This document shows, piece after piece, positions 54,156 to 63,932 of a stretch of 64,000 nucleotides of DNA. The stretch's first letter is position 1, and each line of letters begins with the position of its first letter. The stretch lies in assembly GCA_031459855.1 (NCBI GenBank), contig JAVKHP010000001.1, positions 478,059-542,058 on the forward strand, in the 5' to 3' direction. Origin of the DNA: Armatimonadota bacterium. GTDB taxonomy: Bacteria > Sysuimicrobiota > Sysuimicrobiia > Sysuimicrobiales > Humicultoraceae. The notes under the pieces were generated by a model. It made no database searches, was not told where the DNA came from, and saw only the letters and a list, made by a program, of their open reading frames with translations. Position numbers and translations under genes: made by a program.

Positions 54156-54749
54156 GGCGTGGTCAACCACGATGGCGTCTCGGACGATGGATCGCGAGAG
54201 CCAATCATTAATAGTGCGTCGGCTCCTTGAGAACAGGGTGGCCAAGAGATTTCCACCTACTACTACGAGGGCCACTGGAAGCCAACCGAGGCGAACCGTG
54301 AGGAGTATGAGGAACGCTGGTATGACGAGAACCCAATAGCGAAGGCTGGTCTGCGCAAAGGAGGCCCGATGTTGCTCGTCTCCGGATACAATCAATCGCA
54401 ACAGTCTTTTCCCGGGAGTGGCTTGTAGCCGTGAGGCCTCGAAGCCAGCGAAGTACAACCAGAACAGAATGAGATGTGCTGCTGCTAAGAGGTATCCCGC
54501 AAGCACCGTATCAGCGAATAGGGCCTCGAGCGGACTGTGACTGAATTGCAAACTCGTCCTCGCCTGCTGCAAGAGCATGGGAACATCGTAGGTGGAAACG
54601 AAAAGATTCAACCAGAGCCACTGAAGGAGGACAAGCGCGCCGAGTGGGGACAGAACAGCGGCGGTGATAAGGAGAGCGCTCGCAAGTAAAATTGTTGCGT
54701 CCACAAAGGTCGCGAAGGCCCTTCTGCAAAGGAGATGACCGCTCGGCAT
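54150..54749 (-). CDS. RDD-family membrane protein (cassette-borne)
   Basis: 199 residues from ATG 54749; GTG 54806 is an alternative. RRAFATFVDATILLASALLI opens the RDD domain, RLQATPGKRLLRLIVSGDEQ holds the conserved TPGK element and RRTINDWLSRSIV ends it. Four hydrophobic segments. Clearly lower GC than the rest of the window. The function of RDD proteins is mostly unknown (ion transport reported for some). Confidence 0.78.
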   Translation of the reverse strand: MPSGHLLCRRAFATFVDATILLASALLITAAVLSPLGALVLLQWLWLNLFVSTYDVPMLLQQARTSLQFSHSPLEALFADTVLAGYLLAAAHLILFWLYFAGFEASRLQATPGKRLLRLIVSGDEQHRASFAQTSLRYWVLVIPAFLILLTVRLGWLPVALVVVGGNLLATLFSRSRRTINDWLSRSIVRDAIVVDHAT

Positions 54750-54857
54750 CGAGCCCTTTCCGTCTGGCGCGCCTGTGTTAGGGGAGCCCGACCTGTGAGT
54801 ATTCACGGTACAGCGGTGGTGTGAAAGTCGTATTGCTCGATTCGAGATTCTCTCGCC

Positions 54858-55022
54858 ACATAACTCGTGTTTAGGCCGACCTGTCTAACACCCCGGCCTG
54901 CGCAGCCTAACACACATAGCCCCACGGACCCCTTCGCGCGCGACTGCCCGACCCGTCCTAACCTCCGCCATTCTGCGTGCACTGCTTATCGCACATTGTA
55001 CTGCGCCGCGGGTCAGTCTAAC
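54858..55022 (-). mobile_element. cluster of attC-core-like heptamers
   Basis: ACATAAC at 54858, the complement of the GTTATGT at 54149, borders the RDD gene's 5' side. Beyond it CTAAC/GTTAG heptamers recur (minus-strand GTTAGAC, GTTAGGC, GTTAGGA, GTTAGAC) within about 160 bp. Likely remnants of further cassette junctions; full attC folds were not resolved. Confidence 0.4.
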
Positions 55023-55683
55023 ATCCCATCTCGCGGGTTCCTCTCACCATGTGGCGGAAGGCGCATGGCGGAGGATCCCTCGTCGGCGGAGAGGTCGGGG
55101 ACCGCGGATTCGACGGGTCCGGCGGCCGCGTCCTCGACCCGCTCCGAGGGCGGCGCCCCCACCTCCTTCGGAGGCTCTGCGGGCAGGGGAGGCTCAGGAC
55201 GCTGAGCTGGAAGCGCTTCCGGCAGAGGTGGCTCAGGACGCTGTGCTGGCTGGGTTTCCGGCAGAGGCGGGGTCGCAGGCGGCGCATGGAGCGTCACAGC
55301 GGCCGGTGCCATCGCCGCTACAGGGCGGATGCGGTCGGCCCGGGCGCGACAGCCCAGTCGGCGAAGGCAAAGGCTAGAGGGTCGTTCCAAAAGGGGTCCC
55401 CGCCTGCGACTGGTCCGGCCGCGGCATCGGCGCCTTCCTGCTCCTCGTCGGCGGCCGGGACCGCCGGGAGGGTCTGGCGCCGCGCTTCCTTGAAGACCCG
55501 CTCTACCAGGTTGACCGTGCGGATCCGGCTCCAGGGGTTGGGGGTGGAAACCGCAGTTTGGCCGGCGGGTGGTGCTGTTCGGTCGGGGAGCGACGTGGTG
55601 GGGACTGTAACTGAGATGGTAGGGTCGGCAGGCGGAGTGAAGAAGCTCCATTCAGACGCCCGCAGGAAGTACTGTCGTGCCCG
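55018..55683 (-). pseudogene. frameshifted proline-rich gene remnant
   Basis: Two adjacent minus-strand frames look coding. One (55683-55318) reads [18 protein letters not shown] and later [18 protein letters not shown] before a stop. The other (to 55018) has repeated [11 protein letters not shown] units ending in [13 protein letters not shown]. An imperfect 45-bp tandem repeat underlies the Pro-rich part. No start codon; probably one gene broken by a frameshift. Confidence 0.35.
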
Positions 55684-55806
55684 GAGTTGTCGTCTCCCTG
55701 CACATCGCCCCTACCGCAGCCGCTGCGATGCAGAGGGTAGAGATGGTGCGGGCGGCCCCGGGCCGCGGTCTGGAGGGGGACCGGTACTGGAGGGTCAGCG
55801 GGACCT
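55677..55806 (+). pseudogene. MOSC-domain gene fragment
   Basis: Reads [20 protein letters not shown] then [20 protein letters not shown], the N-terminal signature of MOSC sulfurase domains (GxGlxGDRY). Similarity ends abruptly after about 45 residues, where ComM-like sequence starts in another frame. The rest of the domain, including the sulfur-carrying Cys, is absent. Confidence 0.65.
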
Positions 55807-55816
55807 ACTCGCGCAG

Positions 55817-55951
55817 AGTGCCGCCCTGGTCGGGGTTGACGCGGTCCCGGTGGACGTCGAGGTTGACGTCTCCCCCGGGCGTCCGGCCTTCGCCATCGCC
55901 GGCCTGCCCGATGCAAGCGAGCAGGACGCCGAAGAGCGGTGCAGGTGGTAG
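55817..55951 (+). pseudogene. ComM/YifB Mg-chelatase-like gene, N-terminal fragment
   Basis: [20 protein letters not shown] and [20 protein letters not shown] match the first ~45 residues of ComM/YifB, then a stop. Must be a remnant: the family is about 500 residues. Confidence 0.65.
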
Positions 55952-56016
55952 AGGGTGCGCGCCCGCCTCGGACGGTGGCGCTACCGGCGGTGTCACCCCG
56001 CCGCCACGACCACGGG

Positions 56017-56094
56017 GACTTCGCGGAGGTGAAGGGCCAGTCCCATGCCAAACGCGCACTGCTGGCGGCCGCCGCCGGAGGGCACCACGTGCTG
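56017..56094 (+). pseudogene. ComM/YifB internal fragment
   Basis: DFAEVKGQSHAKRALLAAAA followed by GGHHVL matches the segment just before the ComM Walker A motif, in a different frame from the fragment at 55817. About 150 residues between the two are deleted, and the ATPase core is missing. Ends 90 bp before tRNA-Leu. Confidence 0.65.
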
Positions 56095-56184
56095 AGCCAG
56101 TACAGCGCCTTGACGCCGTCCCGCCGCTCCGGCTATCTTGAAAGTGCGCTGCGGGCCGTGCTGCACGCGGCTCTCGTGCGTCGC

Positions 56185-56272
56185 GCGGAAGTGGCGGAAC
56201 TGGCAGACGCGCAGGCCTCAGGAGCCTGTGGGCCACAAGCCCGTGGGAGTTCAAATCTCCCCTTCCGCACCA
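56185..56272 (+). tRNA. tRNA-Leu (CAG)
   Basis: 88 nt with encoded CCA. Acceptor GCGGAAG/CTTCCGC; D-arm TGGCGGAACTGGCAGACGC; anticodon stem CAGGC/GCCTG, loop CTCAGGA (anticodon CAG); long class II variable arm TGGGCCACAAGCCCGT; T-arm GGGAGTTCAAATCTCCC. Sits at the boundary of the eroded foreign region, a usual integration site. Confidence 0.96.
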
Positions 56273-56326
56273 CACGACGCTGGCACTCCGTGTCATCGGG
56301 CAACCACTTGCTGACGCGTTGACGAC

Positions 56327-57241
56327 ATGCGTGCACCCGTGACGCTCTCGCGTGCCGACGAGGCGGTCGCTCCTAGCGCCGCGGCACGCCCGGCTGCCTC
56401 CCAGGCCGCCATCGCCTGGCGCAGCCTGCGCCGCGACCGTGTCGCGCTGGCCGGGCTCGCCGTCGTGGTGCTGGCCGTCCTGGGTGCGGTCTTCGCCCCC
56501 CACCTGGCCCCCCACGACCCTTACCGGGTGAACGCCGCCGCACGCCTGCTGCCGCCGGGCACGCCGGGACACCTGCTTGGCACCGACGACATCGGTCGCG
56601 ACATCGCCAGCCGGCTGCTGTGGGGCGGACGGATCTCCCTCTGGGTGGCCGTGGTGCCAGTGCTCATCTCGGGGACGCTGGGTCTGGTCCTGGGGCTGAC
56701 CTCCGGATACGCGCGCGGCTGGGTCGACCAGGTCGTCATGCGGACCCTCGACGTCGTGCTGGCATTCCCCTCGATCCTGCTCGCCATCGGGATCGCGGCC
56801 GCCCTGGGACCCGGCCTGCAGAACGTCGTCATGGCGATCGTGGTGGTCTCGGTGCCGATCTTCGCACGGCTGGTCCGCGGCCTGGTGCTGTCGGTGCGCG
56901 AGCGGGAGTACGTCGAGGCCGCCCGCTGCCTGGGCGCCAGCACCGCGCGCATCGTGCTGCGCCACGTGCTGCCCAACGTACTCCCCGCGGTGATCGTCTA
57001 CGCCACCCTCGAGACCGGACGGGTGGTCATCTTCGCCGCCGGGCTCAGCTTCCTCGGGCTGGGCGTGCAGCCGCCCGCCGCCGACTGGGGCGCCATGCTC
57101 GCGGCCGGCCGGCAGGTGCTGGGCGTGGCGCCGCACGTCGCCACGATCCCAGGGCTGGTGATCTTCGTGGTGACCCTCGGCTTCAACGTGTTGGGCGACG
57201 GGCTGCGGGACGCGCTCGACCCGCGGCTGCGCGGCACGTGA
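56327..57241 (+). CDS. dppC: dipeptide/oligopeptide ABC permease (DppC-like)
   Basis: 304 residues. WRSLRRDRVALAGLAVVVLA is the OppC N-terminal helix, HLLGTDDIGRDIASRLLWG the DppC loop, and EYVEAARCLGASTARIVLRH the EAA coupling motif to the ATPase; five to six further helices. Imports peptides or related solutes with DppB. Its 3' end faces the dppB 3' end 4 bp away, a highly unusual convergent pair. Confidence 0.92.
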   Translation: MRAPVTLSRADEAVAPSAAARPAASQAAIAWRSLRRDRVALAGLAVVVLAVLGAVFAPHLAPHDPYRVNAAARLLPPGTPGHLLGTDDIGRDIASRLLWGGRISLWVAVVPVLISGTLGLVLGLTSGYARGWVDQVVMRTLDVVLAFPSILLAIGIAAALGPGLQNVVMAIVVVSVPIFARLVRGLVLSVREREYVEAARCLGASTARIVLRHVLPNVLPAVIVYATLETGRVVIFAAGLSFLGLGVQPPAADWGAMLAAGRQVLGVAPHVATIPGLVIFVVTLGFNVLGDGLRDALDPRLRGT

Positions 57242-57245
57242 CCGC

Positions 57246-58196
57246 CTACGCGTACCGAATGCGCGGGTCCAGCAAGGCGTACAGCAGGTCCACCACCAGG
57301 TTGATGACCACGAAGGTCACCGCGATGAGCAGCACGCTGCCCTGGATCAGCGGGATGTCGCGGGTCGAGATCGCGCGATAGAGCTGCAGACCCACCCCGG
57401 GCCACGAGAAGACCGTCTCGGTCAGCACGGCCCCACCCAGCAGGAATCCGACCTGCAGCCCCACCACGGTCACCACGGGCAGCAGGGCGTTGCGCAGTGC
57501 GTGGCCCAGCACCACGCGCCGCTCGACGAGGCCCTTGGCCCGCGCCGTGCGCACGTAGTCCTGGCGGATGACCTCCAGCATGCTGGAGCGGGTCAGCCGC
57601 GCCACGATGGCGGTGGTAGCGCCCCCCAGGGTGATGGCCGGTAGGACCAGGTGGTGCAGCAGATCGGCAAGACCGCCCTCGCCGCGGATCGAGTACATGC
57701 CGCTCACCGGGAACCAGCCCAACCGCAGCGAGAAGACGAAGATCAGCACCAGCCCCAGCCAGAACGCCGGCATGCTGTTGGCGAAGAGCGCGGCGACCAT
57801 GGTCAGCCGGTCGAACAGGGACCGCGGGCGTGTGGCGCTCACGATCCCCGCGGTCAGCCCCAGCGCCAGCGAGAACAGCACGCTGGCCAGGGTGAGGATC
57901 GCGGTGTTCTTGAACCGGGTCAGCACCAGGTCGGCCACGGGCACCCGCTGCTCCAGCGAGAGGCCGAGGTTGCCGCGGAGCGCGTGGCCGAGCCAGGTCA
58001 GGTACTGCTCATGCACCGGGCGATCGAGCCCCCAGGCCCGCCGCAGCATCTCGATATCCCGCGGCTCGGCCTGGGGGCCCAGCAGGGCCACCGCCGGGTC
58101 GCCCGGGACCAGTTTCAGCATGAGGAAGACGACGACGGAGATCCCCAGCAACACGGGGACGGCCAGCAGCAGTCGATGGACGACGTACCGGCCCAC
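57246..58196 (-). CDS. dppB: dipeptide/oligopeptide ABC permease (DppB-like)
   Basis: 316 residues. YVVHRLLLAVPVLLGISVVV first helix, LVPGDPAVALLGPQA periplasmic loop, RLTRSSMLEVIRQDYVRTAR and AKGLVERRVVLGHALRNALL (EAA motif). Complements dppC and follows the binding-protein gene in the same direction. No ATPase genes (DppD/F) lie nearby. Confidence 0.93.
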   Translation of the reverse strand: MGRYVVHRLLLAVPVLLGISVVVFLMLKLVPGDPAVALLGPQAEPRDIEMLRRAWGLDRPVHEQYLTWLGHALRGNLGLSLEQRVPVADLVLTRFKNTAILTLASVLFSLALGLTAGIVSATRPRSLFDRLTMVAALFANSMPAFWLGLVLIFVFSLRLGWFPVSGMYSIRGEGGLADLLHHLVLPAITLGGATTAIVARLTRSSMLEVIRQDYVRTARAKGLVERRVVLGHALRNALLPVVTVVGLQVGFLLGGAVLTETVFSWPGVGLQLYRAISTRDIPLIQGSVLLIAVTFVVINLVVDLLYALLDPRIRYA

Positions 58197-58245
58197 CGTC
58201 TGTCCCCCGCGGCTGTCTCCCGGCGCGGCCCGCCCGGTGCCTGCC

Positions 58246-59907
58246 TTACCGCAACCAGACCTGGCGCAGGTCGAAGTTCCACGAGGGCGGCGCCACGAAG
58301 TTCTGTACCTTCGCCCGGTAGGCGATCGGGCTCCGATCGTGGCAGACGAAGATCCACGGCGCGTCGTCGGTGATGAGCTTCTCGGCCTGGCGGTAGAGCT
58401 GCAGCCGCCGGGCCTCGTTCAGCTCGCGTCGGGCCTGATCCAACAGGCGGTCCACCTCGGGGTTCTTGTACCAGGTGCGGACGTTGCCCTTGGGCGGGTG
58501 CAGGTCGGAGTGGAACATGCTCTCCAGCCACCACGGGTCGTTGCTGCTCCACGACGTCTGCAGCGCCGACGTCTCGTCGTCGAGCCCCAGCCGCGCCTTG
58601 GCGATGAACGCGCCGAACTCCAGCACCTCGAAGGACACGCGAATGCCCACGTCCCGCAGGTTGGCCTGGATGTACTCGTTCATGGGCGTCGGTACCATCA
58701 TGCCCGTGCCGCTGGCGGGGTAGAAGCACTTCATCTCGAACCCGTTGGGGAAGCCCGCTTCGGCCAGCAACCGGCGGGCCCGGGCGGGATCGTAGGTGTA
58801 GCCTGCGACGTTGTCCTTGGCGTAGCCCGGGTTGCCGGGCGGGAACGGTCCCTTGGCCACCGTCGCCGTGTTCCGCAGGATGTCCTTCACCAGCCCCTCG
58901 CGGTTGACGGCGTAGTTCATCGCCTGACGCACGCGCTTGTCCTTCGTGGGCGTCGCCCGGCAGTTCAGCATCCAGAACCAGATGTGCGGCGGGCCCGCAA
59001 AGGCCACCTGGATGCTGCGGTTGAACCGCAGCTGGTGCACGGAGTCGGGTGGGATCACCACCATCACGTCGACCTCCCCGGCGACCAGGGCGGCCACCCG
59101 TGACGCCGCCTCGACGATGGGGCGGATGACCACGCGGTCCAGCAGTGGCGCGCCGCCCCAGTAGTCGGGGTTGCGCTCGAGCACCACCTTGACGCCGCGC
59201 TCCTGCTCGACGAACTTGAACGGGCCGCTGCCGACCGGCGCCAGCGCGAACCGATCCTTGCCCAGGCGGCGCATCGCCGTGGGGCTCACGATGCCCGTGG
59301 TGCGGGTCGCCAAGTTGCGCAGCAGCGACGGGAACGGTTCGCTCAGGACCAGCTGGAACGTGTACCGGTCGACGACCCGGGTCTCCTTGATGACGCGGTA
59401 GCCCACCAGGGAGAAGTTGATCGACCGCAGGGTGGCGTCGAAGAAGGGATGGCGCTCGTCGATCGCCCGGTCGAAGTTGAACTTGACGGCCTCGGCATCG
59501 ACCTCGGTGCCGTCGTGGAACTTCACCCCCCGGCGTAGGAAGAACGTGTAGGTCATGCCGTCGGGCGAGATGGTCCAGCGCTCGGCGAGCCCGGGGGTGA
59601 TCGGCGGTGAGTCGACCTGGCCTGCGGGCTTGGTGAGGTCCTCGTGGACCAGGCTGTCGTACAGCAGGACCAGGGCGCGCACCGTCGCCCCGCCTGTCGA
59701 GAGCCCGGGCACCAGCACGCCCGGGTCGGCCTCCCAGGCGATGACCAACGTGCCCCCCTTCTTGGGCTCCAGCACGGGCTGGGGACCGGCCGCGGCCAGT
59801 CGCGTCCACGCGGGCGCGGTCAGGAGAGCGCCGGCACCCGTCGCGCCGTAGCGCAGGAGGTCCCGGCGAGTAAGGGCTGTGGCACGGTCGGCTCGCTCGT
59901 CGGTCAT
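58246..59907 (-). CDS. peptide ABC substrate-binding protein (family 5)
   Basis: 553 residues from ATG 59907 (GGAGGTGG upstream). Twin-arginine-like N-terminus TRRDLLRYGATGAGALLTAP suggests Tat export. KKGGTLVIAWEADPGVL opens the SBP_bac_5 fold; LAERWTISPDGMTYTFFLRR and GVKFHDGTEVDAEAVKFNFD are the family signature. Delivers ligand to DppB/DppC; specificity unknown. Confidence 0.93.
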   Translation of the reverse strand: MTDERADRATALTRRDLLRYGATGAGALLTAPAWTRLAAAGPQPVLEPKKGGTLVIAWEADPGVLVPGLSTGGATVRALVLLYDSLVHEDLTKPAGQVDSPPITPGLAERWTISPDGMTYTFFLRRGVKFHDGTEVDAEAVKFNFDRAIDERHPFFDATLRSINFSLVGYRVIKETRVVDRYTFQLVLSEPFPSLLRNLATRTTGIVSPTAMRRLGKDRFALAPVGSGPFKFVEQERGVKVVLERNPDYWGGAPLLDRVVIRPIVEAASRVAALVAGEVDVMVVIPPDSVHQLRFNRSIQVAFAGPPHIWFWMLNCRATPTKDKRVRQAMNYAVNREGLVKDILRNTATVAKGPFPPGNPGYAKDNVAGYTYDPARARRLLAEAGFPNGFEMKCFYPASGTGMMVPTPMNEYIQANLRDVGIRVSFEVLEFGAFIAKARLGLDDETSALQTSWSSNDPWWLESMFHSDLHPPKGNVRTWYKNPEVDRLLDQARRELNEARRLQLYRQAEKLITDDAPWIFVCHDRSPIAYRAKVQNFVAPPSWNFDLRQVWLR

Positions 59908-60318
59908 CAGACCACCTCCCACGGGAACTACCTAACCGGTTGGCTGCGCGCAGGCACTTCCCTGCTGCCGGCGTGTCCGAGGGGCATGGCGTCCTCGCTG
60001 GCGCGACTGGTTGACTGGATTCGCTCGCACGCTCACGAGTGGTCGGCGACGTCGCCGCAGGCAGCTACGATAGGCCGCAGGCACATCACCACACCCCGTG
60101 ACCCCGCTGAATGCTCGCGCGGCGGCACGTTTGAGCTTGGCCTGGCCGTCGGCGTCGCGGTGGGACCGTGACACCGCTGATTGCCCCCGCGACGGCGGTA
60201 CGGCAGGAACCCTGGGGGTGCAACCCGAAGACTACCGTGGCTCCCCTCTCCTCCCACTCCAACGTGTTCCCTTTCCTCGGCGTTGCTCCCGGGAGCACAT
60301 CGACTACAGGAGGCTCTT
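59908..60318. other. 411-bp gap, no gene seen
   Basis: Between divergent genes. The segments CCGTGACCCCGCTGAATG and CCGTGACACCGCTGATTG (60096 and 60166) are near copies about 70 bp apart. No promoter motif recognised. Confidence 0.3.
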
Positions 60319-60645
60319 ATGCCCAAGTACCTGTACCACGGATCGTACACGCTGGACGGGATCCGCGGCGTGCTCGCCGACGGCGGTTCGAAGCGCCGCG
60401 ACGCCGCGCGCCAGGCGATCGAGAGCCTGGGCGGGAAGATGGACGCGTTCTACTTCGCGTTCGGCGCCGACGACGTCGTCGTACTGGTCGACGTCCCGGA
60501 CAATGTGTCGGCGGCGGCGCTGTCGCTGGCCATCGGGGCGGCCGGCGCGTTCCGCGGCACCACGACCGTGCTCCTGACGCCGGACGAGTTCGACAGCGCG
60601 GCCAGCAAGGCCAGGAACGTCAAGTACGCGCCCCCAGGACGCTAG
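60319..60645 (+). CDS. GYD-domain protein
   Basis: 108 residues from ATG 60319 behind AGGAGG. KYLYHGSYTLDGIRGVLADG, ESLGGKMDAFYFAFGADDVV and TVLLTPDEFDSAASK match the GYD family (PF08734), a small ferredoxin-like fold of unknown function. Monocistronic. Confidence 0.88.
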   Translation: MPKYLYHGSYTLDGIRGVLADGGSKRRDAARQAIESLGGKMDAFYFAFGADDVVVLVDVPDNVSAAALSLAIGAAGAFRGTTTVLLTPDEFDSAASKARNVKYAPPGR

Positions 60646-60749
60646 GCAGATCGCCGGCTGGGGCCGCGGCGTCAGGCCCCAGCCGGCACTCCGCCACCCA
60701 CCCGAGGCCGCAGGCTGAAGATATAGTTTGTCTCCGCAGGAGTTCCCAC

Positions 60750-60805
60750 TAGACTGGCGAACGTAAAATTCATATAGTGAAATTAGTATCCCAAGAAAAG
60801 GGATA
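60750..60805 (+). promoter_or_regulatory. IclR gene promoter and possible operator
   Basis: TAGACT (60750-60755), 17-bp spacer, TATAGT (60773-60778). Downstream an inverted repeat TATCCC/GGGATA (60787-60805, 7-nt spacer) overlaps the ribosome-binding AAAAGGG, suggesting autoregulation. Confidence 0.6.
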
Positions 60806-60809
60806 TTCG

Positions 60810-61670
60810 GTGCCCAGACCACGCCGCGGATCCGAGGCCAGCCGTCTCAAGACCGTCGGGCGCGCTCTGTCGCTGCTGGAGTTGTTCGACGACGGACGCC
60901 GGTCGGTGGGGCTGCCCGAAGTCGCAGCCCTGCTGCAGCTACCACGGAGTACCGCCCACCGCTTGCTGGCGTCCCTGGAGGAAGGCGGCCTGCTGGTGTA
61001 CGACCGTCGCGCCCGCGAGTACCGTCTCAGCCTGCGCGTGGCGCGGCTAGGCGACATCGCCCGGCGCAGCATCGACCTCCGGGCGGTGGCGCGCGGTTAC
61101 CTGGAACGGCTGGTGCGCGACACGGGCGAGTCGGCGTTCCTCCTGGTAGTCCAGAACACGTCGGCGATCGTGATCGACGTGGAAGAGAGCGGGCATCCGC
61201 TCAAGCTCACGTTGCCCATCGGCAAGCCCTGGCCGCTGCACGCCGGCGCGTCGAACCGCGTCCTGCTGGCCTACCTGCCCTCCGACCAGATCCAGGCGTA
61301 TCTGGCGCGGCCGCTGGAGCAGGTCACCCCGCAGACGATCACGGATCCGGGGGCGCTCGCAGCCGAGTTGGACATGACCCGCCAGCGCGGGTACGCCTAC
61401 AGTGTCGGAGAGCTGACGCCCGACGTGGCGGGCGTGGCCGTGCCGATTCTCGCCCACGGTCTCCTGGTCGGCGGGCTGTCCGTCGCCGGGCCGGCCTCGC
61501 GGCTGCGCGAAGAGCGCGTGGCCCCCATCGTGGCCGCCCTCCACCAGGCGGCGGCGGAGATCGCCCGGACCCTGGAAGGCGAGCGGTCGCGGGACGTGGG
61601 AGTCGCCCTGGCCGCAGACCTCGCCCGCATGCGACCGAGCTGGCAGCCCCGCGATCCCGCGGGAGCGTGA
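60810..61670 (+). CDS. IclR-family transcriptional regulator
   Basis: 286 residues from GTG 60810; GTG 60777 overlaps the promoter -10 box and is unlikely. HTH: LKTVGRALSLLELFDDGRRS, LPEVAALLQLPRSTAHRLLA and YRLSLRVARLG. The C-terminal effector domain has LHAGASNRVLLAYLP and GYAYSVGELTPDVAGVAVPI. Probably controls the transporter genes that follow; the effector is unknown. Confidence 0.93.
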   Translation: MPRPRRGSEASRLKTVGRALSLLELFDDGRRSVGLPEVAALLQLPRSTAHRLLASLEEGGLLVYDRRAREYRLSLRVARLGDIARRSIDLRAVARGYLERLVRDTGESAFLLVVQNTSAIVIDVEESGHPLKLTLPIGKPWPLHAGASNRVLLAYLPSDQIQAYLARPLEQVTPQTITDPGALAAELDMTRQRGYAYSVGELTPDVAGVAVPILAHGLLVGGLSVAGPASRLREERVAPIVAALHQAAAEIARTLEGERSRDVGVALAADLARMRPSWQPRDPAGA

Positions 61671-61739
61671 CCCGAGGTGCTGGCGGCAGTAGCAAGGGAC
61701 GCACGGCACGTATCATCGCTGGAGGAGGTGGCGTTGACG

Positions 61740-62807
61740 ATGCGATCTGCACTCCGTCGTGGGCCGATCGTCGTCGCGGCCCTGCTCGTCGCCCTGACCC
61801 TGGTGGGCGGTCCGCTGCCCGCGCCCGCCCAGCCGCGCTTCGCCGGCCAGACCCTGATCGTGACCAGCTACGGCGGCACCTGGGAGCAGTTCATGCGCAA
61901 GGAGATCGTGCCCGGATTCGAGGCCGAGACCGGCGCCAAGGTCGAACTGGCCGTCGGTCTCTCGCGCGACTGGGTGGCGAAACTGCGCGCGGCCGGCCGC
62001 GGGAACCCACCCTACGACGTGGTGATCGCCAACACCACCTGGGTCTCGGCCGTACGGCGGGAGGGGTTCTTCGAGAAGCTCACCGTGCAGAAGGTGCCCA
62101 ACCTCGCCGACGTCTGGCCCGACCTCCGCTACAAGGACGACGTGGGCGTCATCACCCTGGTCGGGCCGTTGGGCATCGCGTACCGGACCGACGTGATCCA
62201 GACCCCGCCCAAGAGCTGGAAGGACCTCTGGAAGCCCGAGTACAAGGGCAAGCTGGTCATCTACAGCATCGCCAACTCGGCGACGCCCATGTTCCTCATG
62301 CTCATCTCGCGGATCTACACCGGTTCCGACACCAACATGGACGTCGCCTTCCAGAAGATCCAGGAGCTCAAGCCCTTCCGCCAGACCGACTTCTCGGGCG
62401 ACATGGAGATCATCCTCACCCGCGGCGAGGCGGCCATCGGCATCCTGGACGCGCCGGCGGCGGCGCGGCTGAAGCGGCAGGGGGTGCCCATCGAGTGGGT
62501 CTTCCCGCGGGAGGGCGTCTTCATGTTCGAGCAGGACACCAACGTGACCGCCGGCTCACGGGTCAAGGACCTGGCCTTCGCCTGGGTCAACTACTTCCTG
62601 TCGGTACCGGTGCAGGAGAAGTGGGCGCGCCAGTACTTCTGGACGCCCGCCAACCGCAAGGTCAAGATCACGGGCGAGCTGGCCCAGGCGATCCCCGTGC
62701 ACACCCAGGCCCAGATCCGGCAGATCATGAAGTGGGACTGGGACTGGGTCAACGCCGGCAACCGCGAGCGGATGATCGAGCGGTGGAACCGGGAGATCCT
62801 CCGTTAG
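61740..62807 (+). CDS. ABC substrate-binding protein (PotD/Fe-binding-like)
   Basis: 355 residues from ATG 61740; TTG 61734 is closer to GGAGGAGG. Signal peptide RRGPIVVAALLVALTLVGG. TLIVTSYGGTWEQFMRKEIV, GLSRDWVAKLRAAGRGNPPY, GPLGIAYRTDVIQTPPKSW and MEIILTRGEAAIGILDAPA place it in the SBP_bac_6/8 polyamine-iron cluster. Confidence 0.9.
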   Translation: MRSALRRGPIVVAALLVALTLVGGPLPAPAQPRFAGQTLIVTSYGGTWEQFMRKEIVPGFEAETGAKVELAVGLSRDWVAKLRAAGRGNPPYDVVIANTTWVSAVRREGFFEKLTVQKVPNLADVWPDLRYKDDVGVITLVGPLGIAYRTDVIQTPPKSWKDLWKPEYKGKLVIYSIANSATPMFLMLISRIYTGSDTNMDVAFQKIQELKPFRQTDFSGDMEIILTRGEAAIGILDAPAAARLKRQGVPIEWVFPREGVFMFEQDTNVTAGSRVKDLAFAWVNYFLSVPVQEKWARQYFWTPANRKVKITGELAQAIPVHTQAQIRQIMKWDWDWVNAGNRERMIERWNREILR

Positions 62808-62875
62808 TGTAGCGCCGGGAGGTCCGGGCCTGACCTGACGAAACGGGCCGGGGTGAGATCGCTGGGAGCGCACCG

Positions 62876-63928
<1,053 letters not shown>

Positions 63929-63932
63929 CGCC

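Noticed and set aside
55049-55676. Plus-strand open frame over the Pro-rich remnant.
   Set aside because: The minus-strand frames have better composition; only the ComM-like end of the plus frame (from 55817) has real similarity.
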